A DNA stretch of 64,000 bases from Paragorgia papillata (taxonomy: Eukaryota > Cnidaria > Anthozoa > Scleralcyonacea > Coralliidae): assembly GCA_035771165.1 (NCBI GenBank), contig JAWNZC010000347.1, positions 107,501-171,500 on the forward strand, written 5' to 3'. This document shows, in pieces, positions 1 to 14,600 of this stretch. Positions within the stretch are counted from its first letter, which is position 1. Each line of letters starts with the position of its first letter. Under the pieces are notes generated by a model, which had not been told where the DNA came from, did not search any database, and was given only the letters and a program-made list of their open reading frames with translations. The position numbers were made by a program, and so were the translations under genes.

Positions 1-57
1 GTCCTATTAGATAATAGTATTTCTTTTATAAATATTTCGCCAGGCAAAGCGGGAAAA

Positions 58-2528
58 ATGAATATAACAAATGAGCAGTTGACTGTTCCGTCCGTTCGTT
101 CTGTTCCTGATGGTTTGAACAGCGGAAGGTCAAAGACTAAGGAGACCTCGAACATGCTAGGCAGATTGGTTCAGGAACAGGTCAGCCTACTAAATATTAG
201 CTACCTTTTGACTTCTTAAATTTTTTTAGTTTTTGAATCAATTTGAATCAAGTTGACAAAGTATATATATTAAATAGACTTTTGCCTTTAATAGAGCGTA
301 GAGCAATTAAAGGTATATAAATGGGGGGGGGGGGGGGGGGGGGTTGCCTCTGCCCTATTTGTTTGTGGATAGAACAGCCAAATCAGAAGTTCTCATTTTA
401 TGTTTAATGCTGAGGTTTAATAAACTCGATTGGACAGGATTAGCATTTGGATGGGTGATCATCTCCAAGGGTGGCAGAACAGAGGGGATGAGGGGGGGGG
501 GGGGGGGTTGGCTCTAGAGGGCCTATATCCCTTCCCCTGATATATCTAACAAGGAGGTCAAGCCAACCAATATCTCTGAATATGGGTTTAAAAATGGCTC
601 AAAATTTGTTGGGAGGGGAGGAGGAATTAACTCCTTATCATTGCACTGATGATTTACCTCCTCCAATATGAAACAGCTATTTCCACCACCAAAGACAGGG
701 ATGTAGCCAGGGGGGAGCCGTGGCAGCCACGTATAAAACAACAGACATGTAACTACAAAACTGATGCAATATGAATTGTGTCAGAAAATAAACTGTAAAC
801 AGTGTATTCAATCTACTAGTGTATGCATTTTGAGAATATCTATGTATGTGACATTTGCGTATTTTGAGTATTTTATATGACATTTTTTAACCTTTAGAGC
901 CTGTAAAATCTTCCTCCAAAAGCCAAGAAATGGCATTTCAGCGACTTTCGATTTCAAAATTTCCCGGGGGAGCATGCCCCCAGACCCCCCTAAAAATTTA
1001 TTTTGATTTTGGCTCCCCCCCTTTCAAAATCCTGGTTACGTCCCTGACCAAAATCATATTAAATCTATCTTAGAGACTTAGTATTGAAGGTGTGCGGGGA
1101 GAAGATGCGCAGGGTTTTCTGTGTGCTTACAATTGCCCACGCACCTGCGACTATTAACCAGAAGCCTCTGCTAGAGGAGAGAGGTGACTTAGCCTGAATG
1201 TGAGTGTAGAGTTGTTGACAGTTTCCTGTGCTTCCCCAGCCCTCCCCTACAAAATAGTTTCTTCAATTAGTTATATAAAATACTAAAATAGTAAATTTAA
1301 AAACATACATGTATTATAAACATTCTCTTGGTATTCCTAGGTGGAAATGATTAAAGAAAGTCAAGAACAATTGTTGAATCTTGTGGACAGTATTGACTTA
1401 TCAGAGAATGAGGTCAGACTACCAGCCTACACATTGTCTAACATTAGTTGGCCAGTGTAAAAATCAGTAAACTAGCTAGTACAGACTGTAAATTAAAGGA
1501 CCATAATTAAATTCACACAGATCTGATTTTCCTCCTGATTCATCAGATTTAAAGTACATATATATCAAAGAAGGTTAAATTTTATATATCCTACTATAGG
1601 TAAACCTTGATACTGTTGAGTCAATAAGAGATATTGTGATGAAGAGTGAAGATTTAATTGTCATGGTTCAGGTATTGTGATTGAAGGTGTATCAGACATG
1701 CAAACATTCATGAGTACTCATCCATGTACTGTACGTAGTTTTGAACATGCATGCGTGATTAATTTACATGTGAATAAAATGACTGCTGGAGACAATAATA
1801 ATAAATGAAATTAAAGGATATATGCGCATGTATTTCAGGTCATTATTAAAGTTCGGAATGAGCTTGGACATGCAAGGCTGGACCACGAAAAAGCAAAAAA
1901 AGCCAAGAAAATGGTATGACATGAATTATGACATTTCAAAACCAATGTGTACAGCTATATATCTATTAGTAATCTTGTAATGCCAAGAAAGTACTATTTT
2001 TCTTTTTCCGAAGTCGGGAGCCATATCTCCAAACACAATGTAACGCCGTAGCGTAACAGGTTTCATGACGTAGCGCAAATGGTCTCATGACGTAGCGCAA
2101 ACGGTCTCATGACGTAGCGCAACTGGTCTCATGACGTAGCGCAAACGGTGTCATTAGCGCAAATGGGCTCATGACGTAGCGCAAACAGTCTCATGACGTA
2201 GCGCAAACAGTCTCATGACGTAGCGCAAACGGTCTCATGACGTAGCGCAGTCTCATGACGCGACCGGTCTCATGACGTAGCGCAAACAGTCTCATGACGT
2301 AGCGCGACCGGTCTCATGACGTAGCGCAAACAGTCTCATGACGTAGCGCAAATGGTTTCATGACGTAGCGCGACCGGTTTTATGATGTACATGCCTGATT
2401 TGTTTTATATGGTGTTTTAGGTTACTGAAGGAGAAAGAAGAGTCCAATGGCTTGAAGATAGACTTGAAAACCTTCTTATTGAATGTCATACTAAGTCTAG
2501 TCACCTTTTGAAGTCAACTACTGATGGG
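58..2528 (+). CDS. Gene 1, N-terminal coiled-coil exons
   Basis: Five exons (58-180, 1341-1412, 1600-1671, 1839-1913, 2421-2528), all phase 0-0, encode residues 1 to about 150. After a Ser/Thr-rich start they become rich in Glu, Lys, Leu and Val with heptad-like spacing, for example LVDSIDLSENE, SIRDIVMKSEDLIVMV and VQWLEDRLENLLIECH, which suggests a helical coiled coil. The two 72-nt exons at 1341 and 1600 encode similar SID/SIR-type helices and may be an old duplication. No catalytic motif is visible. Confidence 0.7.
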
Positions 2529-5500
2529 GTTAGTATACTTATAAGGAGACATGGCCAGGGCCGTCCTCAGAAAATTCTGCAGGGGGGTGGTACGCTCAAT
2601 TTTGCCGACTGCCTCATAATCGTCACTCGTCAGTACTAGTATTCGCAGAGACTGACAGCTGGCGGGTGCCGACTGCAATCTCTTGTCTGCCGACTATAGA
2701 ACAAATAAAGCAATTCTTGGGGGGGTGTCACACCCCCCCAAACCCCCCCATAGCTCCGGCCCTGGACATGGCTGCTGCGTGTGCTGTCTCTTAGCACTGA
2801 GATCTTACACCGAAAAGTTAAACCCGATCAGGCGCGGGGTTGGTATTTGCGCGGGTAACCATGTTAGACTCAAGTGCTCAAAAAATGTTTCTAAGCCCCA
2901 GACAGGGATCGAGCCTGCCAAGCTTCTATATAATGACCGCTTGAATGCTGTAATCATTGTTCATTGAGGTATCGAGGCTCGGATGGAGAGCTAAGGTTGC
3001 AAATTTATAGTCATAGCGTAAGACTACGAATTTATGAAACTACGAATCTATTTGCAACCTTAGCTTTTCATCCGACCCTTACTAGCTCAATGGTTAGAGC
3101 GTCTAACCAGTTATTAGAAGGTTACAGGTTCGAACCCTATCTTTTTCATCAATTTTCTGAGTAATTGAGCATGACGAACGTCTACCAAGCGTCTGTTACA
3201 TTACACGAAACTCCCGAATGTACCACTTGGCACTACATGTTTACATACCATTGTAGCAGCATCACATAATTATTTGTGTTCAGTTCACACAGGGTGTCTC
3301 GCTGGCTGGTACTTATCTGTCGTCGAGGCTTGGAAATGAACTAATGCCTGCTCAGTGTGAGAGAATATTTTGTGATGTGGGTGGATACACACGTTCTGAA
3401 GAAGAAGAGACCAAAAGACAAAAGCATTACAACATGGCAGTGGGAGTGATGGAAATTAGCCAAAAAATGATTTCTAAAGGTATTAATATAAAATAAGAGA
3501 GTAACAATTCTACAGCCTATAGTGTAGTACTTTTAGCTTGGAGTTTGCAAAGTTTTGTTGGTTGTTGGTATACAAACTGTCGTTAGATGTTAATACAGTC
3601 GTATACCCCGTCACCTTTGGGAACTCCTCTAGGTGTCCGCTTAAGAGGGGTGTCCGGTTAAGAGAGTGTCCACTTAAGAAAGGTGTCCGGTTATAGGAGA
3701 GGTGTCTGTTTAAGAGAGGTGTCTGTTTAAGGGAGGTGTCCGCTTAAGAGAGGTGTCCGCTTAAGAGAGGTGTCCGCTTAAGAGAGGTGTCTGTTTAAGA
3801 GAGGTGTCTGTTTAAGAGAGGTGTCTGTTTAAGAGCGGTGTCCGTTTGAGAGAGGTGTCTGCTGAAGAGAGGTGTCTGTTTAAGAGAGGTGTCTGTTTAA
3901 GAGAGGTGTCCGCTTAAGAGAGGTGTCCGTTTAAGAGAGGTGTCTGTTTAAGAGCGGTGTCCGTTTAAGAGAGGTGTCTGTTTAAGAGCGGTGTCCGTTT
4001 GAGAGAGGTGTCCGCTTAAGAGCGGTGTCCGTTTGAGAGCGGTGTCCGTTTGAGAGAGCTGTCCGCTGAAGAGAGGTGTCCGTCGACTGTTCGGCACAGA
4101 GTTTTCTAAGTATTAATTATCTAACGACAGCTTGTACAGCAAGAATTGACAAAACTTTAAATCCGACAATTAATCTCTCAACGTTTTTGTCTATTTGAAG
4201 TTCGTCTCTCATCCTCTGTTTCTCCTTTCAGATGACGAGAGTGACAATCATTTAGTTAGTGAAGATGAAAGCGCAACTTCAATTCAAAGCCACGGTTTAG
4301 ACGACACCGGTGAAATGAAACCTTTAGAAGATCCACCGACAGACAATAACCAACCGCAAACTGAAATATTTTCGAAAACTGAAGAGACAAATGAGGAATA
4401 CCCTGTGTCTCCTTTCCCGCGTTTTTCATCACGAGAACCAAGCCCTTGTGAACAGCCATCTCATTTCGATTTAGAATCGCATCCGTCCCTAGAAGACGGT
4501 TCAGATGATGAAGTTGAGAAATACTGGAGGTCTGATCATCACAAGTTTGAATGGCCAGACGCGAGTATTCGGCAAAGGGCACCACTTTCGTGGCACTCGC
4601 TTGGGTTGCCTATACAAGACAGTTTTATTTCAAAAGGTATGCGCGGTTAGTTCGGTGATTCTATTCGCTCCCCAAAACTGAAAACTCGCGGCACGTCACC
4701 GGATTTGCGTTTGATGTCCGTGTCTAGTGGACTATACCCTAAATTAATTTTTACTCTTGTCCGATACGCATGCCTGTATATATATATATATATATACTGC
4801 TCACATATATACGCTGCTGAAGGACAACTGAATGTTTGTAACAAGACACTGCGGTTATTTTCATGTAGAAAGACCATTGTTTACTCCCGATTTGCCATGG
4901 AAGGAGAGAGCCACTCACGTCAATAGTGTATTGGATATACATGTGAGTCAAAACGTGTAATTGTCATACAGATGCTTGTTTCTTTTCTTTTCTTCCTTCC
5001 TTCCTTCCTTCCTTCCTTCCTTCCTTCCTGCCTTCCTCCCTCCCTTCCTTCCTTCCTTCCTGCCTTCCTCCCTCCCTTCCTTCCTTCCTTCCTTCCTCCC
5101 TCCCTCCCTTCCTTCCTTCCTTCCTTCCTTCCTTCCTTCCTTCCTTCCTTCCTTCCTTCCTTCCTTCCTTCCTTCCTTCCTGGCTCGCTCGCTCGCTCGC
5201 TCACTCACCCACCCACCCACTCACTCACTCACTCACTCACTCACTCACTCACTCACTCACTCACTCACTCACTCACTCACTCACTCACTTTTTCTTACTT
5301 ACGTTTTTGCTTTCTTCCTACTTTCCTTTCTCCGTTTTTTTCCTTTTTCCTTCCTTCCTCCCTCCTTATTTTTGCCTTGCTGTCTTCTTTCCTTCTTTTC
5401 TCTTTTGTGTAACAGTTAATTATATAATCACGGCCGATAATAAACTACCCAATCAAACTATGTGCGCATCTCATTCTCGTATCTTTTAGAAACTAGCTTT

Positions 5501-7583
5501 GGATAAACTATACACCAAGCTGCATCTCTTGTATGACGCCATAGAAAAAGCCACAGAAGCCTCAATCAATCCCATCCCCAAGAACGACAAAATAGAAACC
5601 AGAATGGGAAACATTGAAAGTAAGGTCAAGATATAAAATTAAACCTTTTCATCACAGTTGTAAAGAGTTGATGGAGAAAACGTCCTAAACGATACATCAA
5701 ATCTTTAGGTACACCAAGTTCAACAGTTCAAAAAGCCATCAGCAGAAGTTCTCCTGGTGGTGATATGAAAGAGGAAGAAACAGACGAGAGAAGTTTCCCA
5801 ACGTTGGGAACGAAGAACGTTTCCTTTTTTGGTTCTCCTGATTGTAAAACTGATATAACTCCGTTCATGCTTAAGGTATGGTAACCAGCTCTATTTGGCA
5901 GTATGGTGGCTAGAAGAACGCTTGTTTGCTCACTTGTAAGATATCCTGGATCGTGGTAAAAGGTGCATAGTGCTTGATGTATGGTGCATGGTCTATGTAT
6001 GATTCTTGTTACATGGTTCATGGTATATGGTGCTTTATATATGGTACATTGTGCATGGAACATGGTGCTTAGTGCATGGTACATGATGCATGGTACGTAG
6101 TGCTTGGTGCATGGTCTATGGTGCTTGATGTATGGTGCATGGTGTATGGCGCATGGTACATGATTTTTGTTGCATGGTTCATGGTATATGGTGCTTTATA
6201 TATGGTACATTGTGCATGGAACATGGTGCTTGGTACGTAGTGCTTGGTGCATGGTCTATGCTGCTTCATGTATGGTGCGTGGTGTATAGCGCATGGTACA
6301 TGATTCGTGTTTCATGGTATATGGTGCTTTATATGTGGTACATTGTGCACGGAACATGGTGCTTGGTACGTAGTGCTTGGTCCATGGTCTATGGTGCGTT
6401 GTGTATGGCGTATGGTACACGATTCTTGTTGCGTGGTTCATGGTACATGGTGCTTGGTACGTGGTGCATGTGTTGGATATCAAGGCGTATAGGTGTGGAC
6501 AAACGTAAATATTTGTATATCTGTTCTTTCCCACTAAGTCTAAAGTTAGGCTACGTATCCTTGCACGTTGCGTATTTTCCTGACATGTTTATCCTGTGCT
6601 TTTATTAGAATCCAGGATTGACTTATCCTCGCCACTCGAGCGTATGGTGTTCAAGCCAAAAATATGCAGGGCGCGTGGTGAAGAAAATTACGACAAAAAC
6701 TCCAGTAAAACAGAACAGAACGCAAGCTATACTTTCTAAGGTACTCCCTCCAAATTGGATTATGAAGATTTATAAAATTATCAATTGGAATAATTACAGT
6801 ATTGTGTGGCAGCGAACTCAGGAGGAGGATAATGATATTAAGTGCTACTTCGGGGAGCACGGGTGGCATGTGCTGTTAGCGCGCTGCCTCTCACCTAAAA
6901 GTTAAGCCCGGTTAGACGGGGTTAGTACTTGGATGGGTGACCGCTTGGGAATGACCCCGTTGTCGAGCTTGGAGCTCATGTGAGTAGAGTTGTAGTTGAT
7001 CTCTCCTGTGCTTCGAGGGTTTTTCTCCGGGTTCTCCGGTTTTCCTCCCTCCATAAAATCAACACCTAACATCTTAGCTGTGATCCGTGGTCTGAACCTG
7101 GAACAGAATAACAGGCTACTTGCAATTACGTTTATAATACTTTGTTGTTTTTTTCTCTTTCACTAATCAGAAAATGCTAGAACATGCTGAACGGTCTGCA
7201 ACGCGGCTTGAGAAGTAAGTACACAATTTTGGAATTGAAAAAAATTCAAACAAAAAAATTCCGTACTCCGTAACATTGATCGCTCTCATTCGTTTTGTTA
7301 TTCGTAGGCAGGAAGCTATGGTCTGGAGACCTTCTATAGTCTATAAAATGGTCAAGGCGACGAGAGGTAACAAAACAGCAAAAATTGCCTCCGTTTCTGT
7401 TTCCTTCCTTCCTTCTTTCTTTCTTTCTTTCTCTTTCTTTCTTTCCTTCTTTCCTACCTACCTTCCTTCCTTCTTACCTTCTCTCCTTCCTTCCTTCCTT
7501 CTTTCTTTCTTTCCTTCCTTCCTCCTCCCTCCCTTTCCTTCCCTCCTTCCTTCCTTCCTTCCTTCCTTCCTTCCTTCCTTCCT

Positions 7584-7675
<92 letters not shown>

Positions 7676-8178
7676 TCCTTCCTTCCTCCCTCACTTTCTT
7701 ACATTACGTACGATTGTTCTCCATGCTTTGCCTTATAACTTTCCCCTAAATCCCGTTTCGTTTAAACATATTCATGTTTCCCAATCTTCCAACCGTTTTT
7801 AGTGCTAAAGTTATTCCAAGTTCAAATTCAGCATCGGAACGCTGTCCGTCGTTCTGGTCCTAAATGGAAAAGAGTCCAGGTGACATTGTATTTACTAAAG
7901 TATTCTAGCTAAAAGAACGGCGAAGAGCTGGTAAAACAAGTCGAAAATTCTAGCTTGTTTCTCTGAATTAAAGCTTTAAATTCCTTTTTTTCTTCTAGTG
8001 GTTGTTAGGTCCATCTGGTCTTCAGTCACCCACAAGGGCAGTTGTCATTAGGTCACTAAAGGTTTGTAGCACCGATTGTAAGTTTTTAAAATATACAGGG
8101 TATGCATTTAACTTCCAATGTGTTATTTCTTTGATTTGTTGCTTTGTTGTTTCTCTATGTATGTATGTATGTATGTCC

Positions 8179-8254
<76 letters not shown>

Positions 8255-8614
8255 TTCTTTCTTTCGTCTGTTTGTTTGTTCGTTTACCTGTCCGTCGGTC
8301 TGTCTAAATATAGTATAAGAATCGAAATATAGTAAGGTTAGATATACTGCCGAAACAGAGAACGTATGAGTCTAACGTTTCGAGCGAAGGCCCTTCGTCA
8401 GAGAGAAAATAAACAGTTTACACTCTTTACGTTTCTCTCTGACGAAGGGCCTTCGCTCGAAACGTTAGACTCCTACGTTCTCTGTTTCGGCAGTATATCT
8501 AACCTTACTATATTTCGATTGTTGTTTCAACACTTACGCAGCACGCTACCTTTATCTTTCTATATTTAGATTTGTGTTTCAACACCGCCTTTTGATCTGT
8601 CTGTCTGTCCGTCC

Positions 8615-8669
<55 letters not shown>

Positions 8670-11600
8670 CATTCACCTGTCTCTTTCCGTCATACTTCAT
8701 AAAAACAATGTGTACTTTGCCGATCAATTCTTTGGTATTTTTGGTTTTCAGTCTCTGAGTGAACTCAGATGCTCCGATACTGAAGTGGGAACAGCTCTAA
8801 TGAGTGTCGTAAGTAATAATGTAAAAAAAATTTACAGGAAATTTGAGCTATCTTATTCAAAGCGAAGTTAAATGCTTGACAGATCTTTACATTCCTCAAA
8901 TAGAACCAAAAAACCCGTCCCAATCGATTCACTTCAGAATAGAACCTACGTTTTGTACATTGCACTGCATGCGACTTCTATAGCCCAACATGTATGGGGC
9001 CATAAATGCGAGGGAAATTGAGGGCCGCCATTAGAGGGGGAAACGAGCTAAAATTCGTCTAAAACAAGCCTTTTACTAAATTTTCATCACGATTTTCAAG
9101 AAAATAAAACGTTTAGAGTTTTCGGCCTTTATAAATTCTTATCTTAGTTCTTTATTGAGGCGTCTATTATCTTTGTTGAATTTTTCCACTCCTTGGATAT
9201 AAATTGTGGCCGCGTGTTGGCACGTCTCCACCCTGGGAACCAGAGGAACCATCTCTCTATTATCCTCTGATCTCTCTATTATCCCCTTTTTCTCCCGCTT
9301 TTGTTTTCGCCTCGCGCCTTCGGTTTTTCCCCGCTTTTTTTCGCCTCGCGCCAAATAGCTCGTTTTATAGGGATCAGTTCTCCAAACCTCCAAATTTTTG
9401 GCGGACAACCTCCAAAACCTCTGGGCCAGGGTAGCACGTCTCATGGGCAAGTCTTCAAACTGGGGCTTGCTATTTTCCTCGCACATTTGACTGGACATAG
9501 GAATGCCCCCTGTGGTCTAACTAGCATTCGGAAGGTTGTGAGTTCAAGTCCCGATTTTAACATCTAACCACAGCTTGTACATCAAGAACTAACAAAACTT
9601 GAATCTTTTTGCTAATACCCATAGCTTGTCCTTTTTATAATTTCCCTTTTTTTTGGATAAGGTGTGTAAAAGTCAGGATCCGAGAGTTTTGTACGAAGCT
9701 AGTAAGGCCTTGATCCTTTCAGGTAAATATCAAACAACGGAATACGAAGGCTTATCTGCTCTCTCAATAAAGTCTAGCTAGAGTGATCCTAATTTTTATT
9801 TTCGACCTTATTTTCATCCAGGACATTGGCATCACTCCGCGTTGGACGTACTCCTGAACGCGCTTCTGTACGGTAGGTTTCATAGCCTTCCCTCCATTTT
9901 CTCATGGCAGCGACCGCTGCCATTGTTCTGCAATATACGAGTTTGTATGTTCGTTTGACTGTGGGCTCAGCTGCGCCTGCAGTCCGATCAAGTCATTTGT
10001 CAGCGAAAGGTCAGCGGTTACTACTATGGAAGAAAGGACCCATAAAGCACCATTTCGGATCGGTCACCCTTTGTCAGTCATTGATATAGGTCACCCACAA
10101 TCCAGTTATACATAGGTTCGTGATTACTATTAACTCAGTCACAAGAGCTATACAGACAAAATCCAAATAATCCGCAGAAAAACCCTTGAAACACAGGCGA
10201 GACTAAGACAATACGCGTTTTTGTCATTTGTGAAAATAATTCCTTTTCCTTTTGTTCAGGAGCTGTAAGTTTAAAGAAAGAAATTCTTGATGCTCTAACG
10301 TCGTTGGATGAAATACCATTTTTTAACAGGGTAAGTTGCGTTTGGAAATTATCATTCGTGTAGGATATATTTGGGCTAAAAAAAGTTCGAAAATCGAAAC
10401 CAAAAATATTCTCATTGTGTTCAAAAATTTCGAAATGGCATTGAACCCCAAAATACCATTATGTCTAAGTGCAGTTGAGTAAAGGTGAAGTAAGCCAGTA
10501 AGGTAAGCTGAAGTGAAGTGAGGTAAGGTGAGGTGAAGTAAGGTAAAGTGAGGTGAAGTGAGGTGAAGTGAGGTGAAGTGAGGTGAAGTGAAGTAAGGTG
10601 AAGCGAGGTAAAGTGAAGTGAAGTAAAGTAATGTAATGTAATGTAATGTAATGTAATGTAAAGTAAAGTAAAGTAAAGTGAAGCGAAGCGAAGTGAGGTG
10701 AAGTGAAGCGAGGTGAAGTGAAGCGAGGTGAAGTGAAGCGAGGTGAAGTGAAGCGAGGTGAAGTGAAGCGAGGTGAAGTAACGCGAAGTGAGGTAACATG
10801 ATATAAAGTGAAGTGAAGTTTTAGTTTAGTACACTATATTCAGATATATTTCCAATTTCTTTAACATGTATTTCTTCCTCAGAATACCCAATCCTTCCAA
10901 CAACTACGATCTGCTCTAGAAGAACTTGTAAAAGGCAAAGATCCTGTTTTGGCGTTCTCCAGCGCACTGTGCCTTGGGAAACTTTCTGTTGTCGATCCGA
11001 TAACCAAGAACTATCTAACCGAAGTGCTTAAAAGACATTCGTTTACATCAAAGCAAAGAGGACAGGTAAAAGTGATTGAAACAGAAGCTCAAGACCAAAA
11101 AGTTAAGCCCGGTTAGACGGGGTTAGTACTTGGATGGGTGACCGCTTGGGAATCACCCCGTTGTCGAGCTTTGAACTTATGCGAGTAGAGTTGTAGTTGA
11201 TCTCTCCTGTGCTTCGACGGTTTCTCGCCGGGTTCTCCAGTTTTCCTCCCTCCATAAAATCAACACCTAACGGCATCTTAGCTGTGATCCATGGTCTGAA
11301 CTGTGTCGTATGGCGGCTGCCTGGAGCGCCTTTGATATGCCTCGACACGGTCACGTTGATCTGCGTCCTTCGTAATTCAGCCACTGGCTGCAAGTAAAGA
11401 TGATGAGCCCCCAGTCCTTTCCTAGTCATGAGTTCACTTTTCCCTTGTGTTGACCTTCATGTCACCTCTTTCCAGACATCCTTGCCACTCACTCTAGTAT
11501 TCTCTTCTGCAACTCTTCTTCCGTGTCAGATATGATCGCCATGTCGTCTGCATATTAACCATGTATATGTCATATTGTAAAAATATAGAGTGCTGCGTAG

Positions 11601-14600
11601 GCAGTGTTTTAGATAGAGCAAAGTGAGAATGTGATTTTCGGAGATTTTTGGTAAACTGACGTTTCGAGCGGAGCCCACGAAAAAACAGGTCTATTTCGGA
11701 CTATTTGACTTGTCATATTACATGAAGATTGCACGTTACACGGAGTGGAACTGTTGTTTCTTTTGCAGGCGTTACATGTCTTGGTTCGTCAAATGAACTG
11801 TAAAGACGACGACATAGTTAATGCTTTACTACATGAGCTGAATACATCAATAAATTGGAAGGTACGCTTATGATATTCATTTGGGTTCGGTATACTAAAG
11901 TGTGCTCTCTCTTTTTCCGATCACATCCCGAGTCAGTCCGAGTAGTCTGACGCGGTACGAGATTGGCACGCCTACGAGGTACATGTACGCCCAAGCGTGC
12001 CTACTTTTTTAGAGTGGTACACCCCTCGAGTGGGTGAAGCGATTGTACAGCGGAATTAGGCCCTGTTTGACAGTCCAATCGGATCGAAAAACGCGAGTGA
12101 AGTCAATCCGGGCACATGTTTACATGGAGAATCCGATCTGCTTGGAACATTGTTTTCGCTTTTGGAACACTATTTTCTGTGCTTCCCTCAATGTCTGCCA
12201 TTTAGCACGACACGCACCAACTTCACTCATGCATATCAAGTCATTTTCAAGTCAAATCGGAGACATTCAAGTCGATCCTTGCTTGAACCTCAAGTCAGCC
12301 CACTCCACTGCGTGGATTGACTTCAGCCGTTCGTTTCGATCAGATCGAAAACTTTCAATCTTCATGTAAACACAAAGAGAAACAATATGCGAGATTTGAC
12401 TTGAACATTCAATCCGCCTCGTGTAAACAGTACCTTTAAAGATTTCCTTTCTGTCTTTTTGACTTTGGATTTTAGGTCCGTGTTCAAGCTGGCAACTTAC
12501 TGATGTTTTTAGGTACTGTAACATATTTCGACTCACTCGTCAGTCAGATATACTGCCGAAACAGAGAACGTAGGAATCTAACGTTTCGAGCGAAGGCCCA
12601 CGTTTCTCTCTGACGAAGGGGGTTGGGAAAAAAAGCAGCCAATTAACCCGCCTTCGCTCGAAACGTTAGATTCTTACGTTCTCTGTTTCGGCAGTATATC
12701 TAGTCAAAGATAGTGTTGTCTCTACACCCCATAATGGCATTATTCATCCAGTTTGTTCTCACTCCAGGTGCTCCGCACGTCCTGAGAAGAAATCCTGACG
12801 ATATTTTCGTCGTCTTGGATCGATTATTGTGGGATCATGCTCAGCAAGAAGTGAGATCAAAAGTCGCTGAATTATTGAATGCACTGAGGCTAAGAAAGAA
12901 AGCTTGTAGCCTCGTACTCAAGTAGGTTGACATTGATTGAATGAGATTTCGGAATTCTACAGCGCAAAGCTTCAAGTATGTCTGTTTTGGTCTCCTACAC
13001 TGTCCAGAGACCAGACTGCGTATATTAATTTATTCGTTAATTTAATTTAATTATTCGTTATTAATTTATTCGATATTAATTTATTAACTTATTCGTTAAT
13101 CTATGTTAATCTATTCGCTATTAATTTATTCGTTATTAATCTATTCGTTGATTTATTCATTGTTAATTTATTCGTTATTAATTTATTCGATATTAATTTA
13201 TTAATCTATTTGTTATTAATTTCTTTTATTCGTTATTAATTTATTCCATATAATTTGTTATTAATCTATTCGTTATAAATTAATTCGTTATGAACTTATT
13301 CGTTAATCTATTCGCTATTAATTTATTCGTTATTAATCTATTCGTTGATTAATTCTTTGAAAGTTTTCATGGCGATAATGTAATATAGATTATTTTTGTG
13401 GAAACACCACGTAAAATATTTATTTGCTTGGTGTTTCCATAAAAATAATCTATTCTATAATCTATTCGTTATTAATTTATTCATCATTTATCTATTCCTT
13501 ATTAACTTCGTGACTCGTGGTCCCGAGTTTTACCCTCGTTAGTTTATTCATGCATAAATTATCTTTGATGTGCCGCGGTTAATAAATAGGTTATTGACCT
13601 TGCATATTAAATGACCTACTATATCGCTTTAAAACTACGTCTAGAATACCTTTTTTTTTGTTAAATAACGACAAATATCGTCTGTGTCATGAATAAACTA
13701 AGTTGGTTATGCGGCCCGACGGTAATAACCAGCGTAGTGACCTCGTTTCCACCTTACAAAATTATCGAACTCGTGACCAAATTCGTTTGAAGTATGTGCA
13801 TTAGGTGATCTTAATCTGGTGTTATTTTTTAGGCGTCTTGAAGACCCAGAAGAAACAGTACGTGCTAGAGCAATCATCTCTCTGGTACATATAAAACATT
13901 TGTCTTTGAAAAAAATTTAAACTTAGGGATGAAACTCTGTTGAATAGCAACCGGTGTATTGTTTCTCCTTTCTTTCAGGCCACATTAGAAATGAAGGAAG
14001 GCAAAGAAATGAAAGCTCTCTTGGATATTTTAGCTCTAGACTCCAGTGTTTATGCGAGAGTCCAGGTTGGTATTCTTTACCAAAAAATTATTTAACCCAT
14101 TCCTGCCTGAGACGGCCTCTTATTTTATTCTGTTTAATGCATTGGTCTCTATGCTATAATGAAAGAGTAATGGAGAACGAGACCAAGTTCTCAACCTCCA
14201 AAGCAAGGTGGCTGTCTTCTTCTTTCATCTGATTCTGGCCAGCGCTTATGCATTAACACAGTCTTTCTACAAAATCTCTATCCTTCACTGTGATGACGAG
14301 TTCGTTCAGTCCCGTGTGTTTTTCCAAAGATTGCGCATGACGTATTGAAGTTTACTACGCATCCCACAAGCTTCTCCATGGACGGTTGTCCATAAAGTTG
14401 CGAGACTCGGAGATGGTTGGTCAGGGTTTGAAGATGATTTTTCGAACCCTTATGGTACACAAATCTCTTTTATTTTTAGGCTGTTCGCGCGTTCAGCAAA
14501 TTGCGTTGGAATGATCCCAGAGTTCTCCGTAGTTTGAGAGAGCGTGAGAAAGGCGAAGGAATACTGGCAAGGTATGATTAGTGGTGGTGGAGTAGCGGTG

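Noticed and set aside
3080..3150. tRNA gene-like sequence (tagctcaatggttagagcgt ... aggttcgaaccc)
   Set aside because: A TCTAA/TTAGA anticodon stem forms, but position 33 is C and no acceptor stem pairs, so a SINE head or pseudogene is more likely.
5490..5496. Acceptor at 5489/5490 for the gene 1 exon
   Set aside because: From a phase-1 upstream exon it runs into TAA within five codons; the AG ending at 5496 keeps the frame.
8150..8310. Possible CRISPR-like regular repeats in this and other arrays
   Set aside because: Units are contiguous simple repeats with no spacers, and the genome is eukaryotic.
11103..11429. Recurrent minus-strand frame (ELRRTQINVTVSRHIK) also at 53206 and 59574
   Set aside because: It recurs only because the 5S-derived SINE recurs; no independent sign of coding.
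11640..11690. A fourth copy of foldback family 1 (gacgtttcgagcggagccc)
   Set aside because: Only short pieces match, including gtgctgcgtaggcagtgt at 11590; at best a remnant, without recognisable arms.
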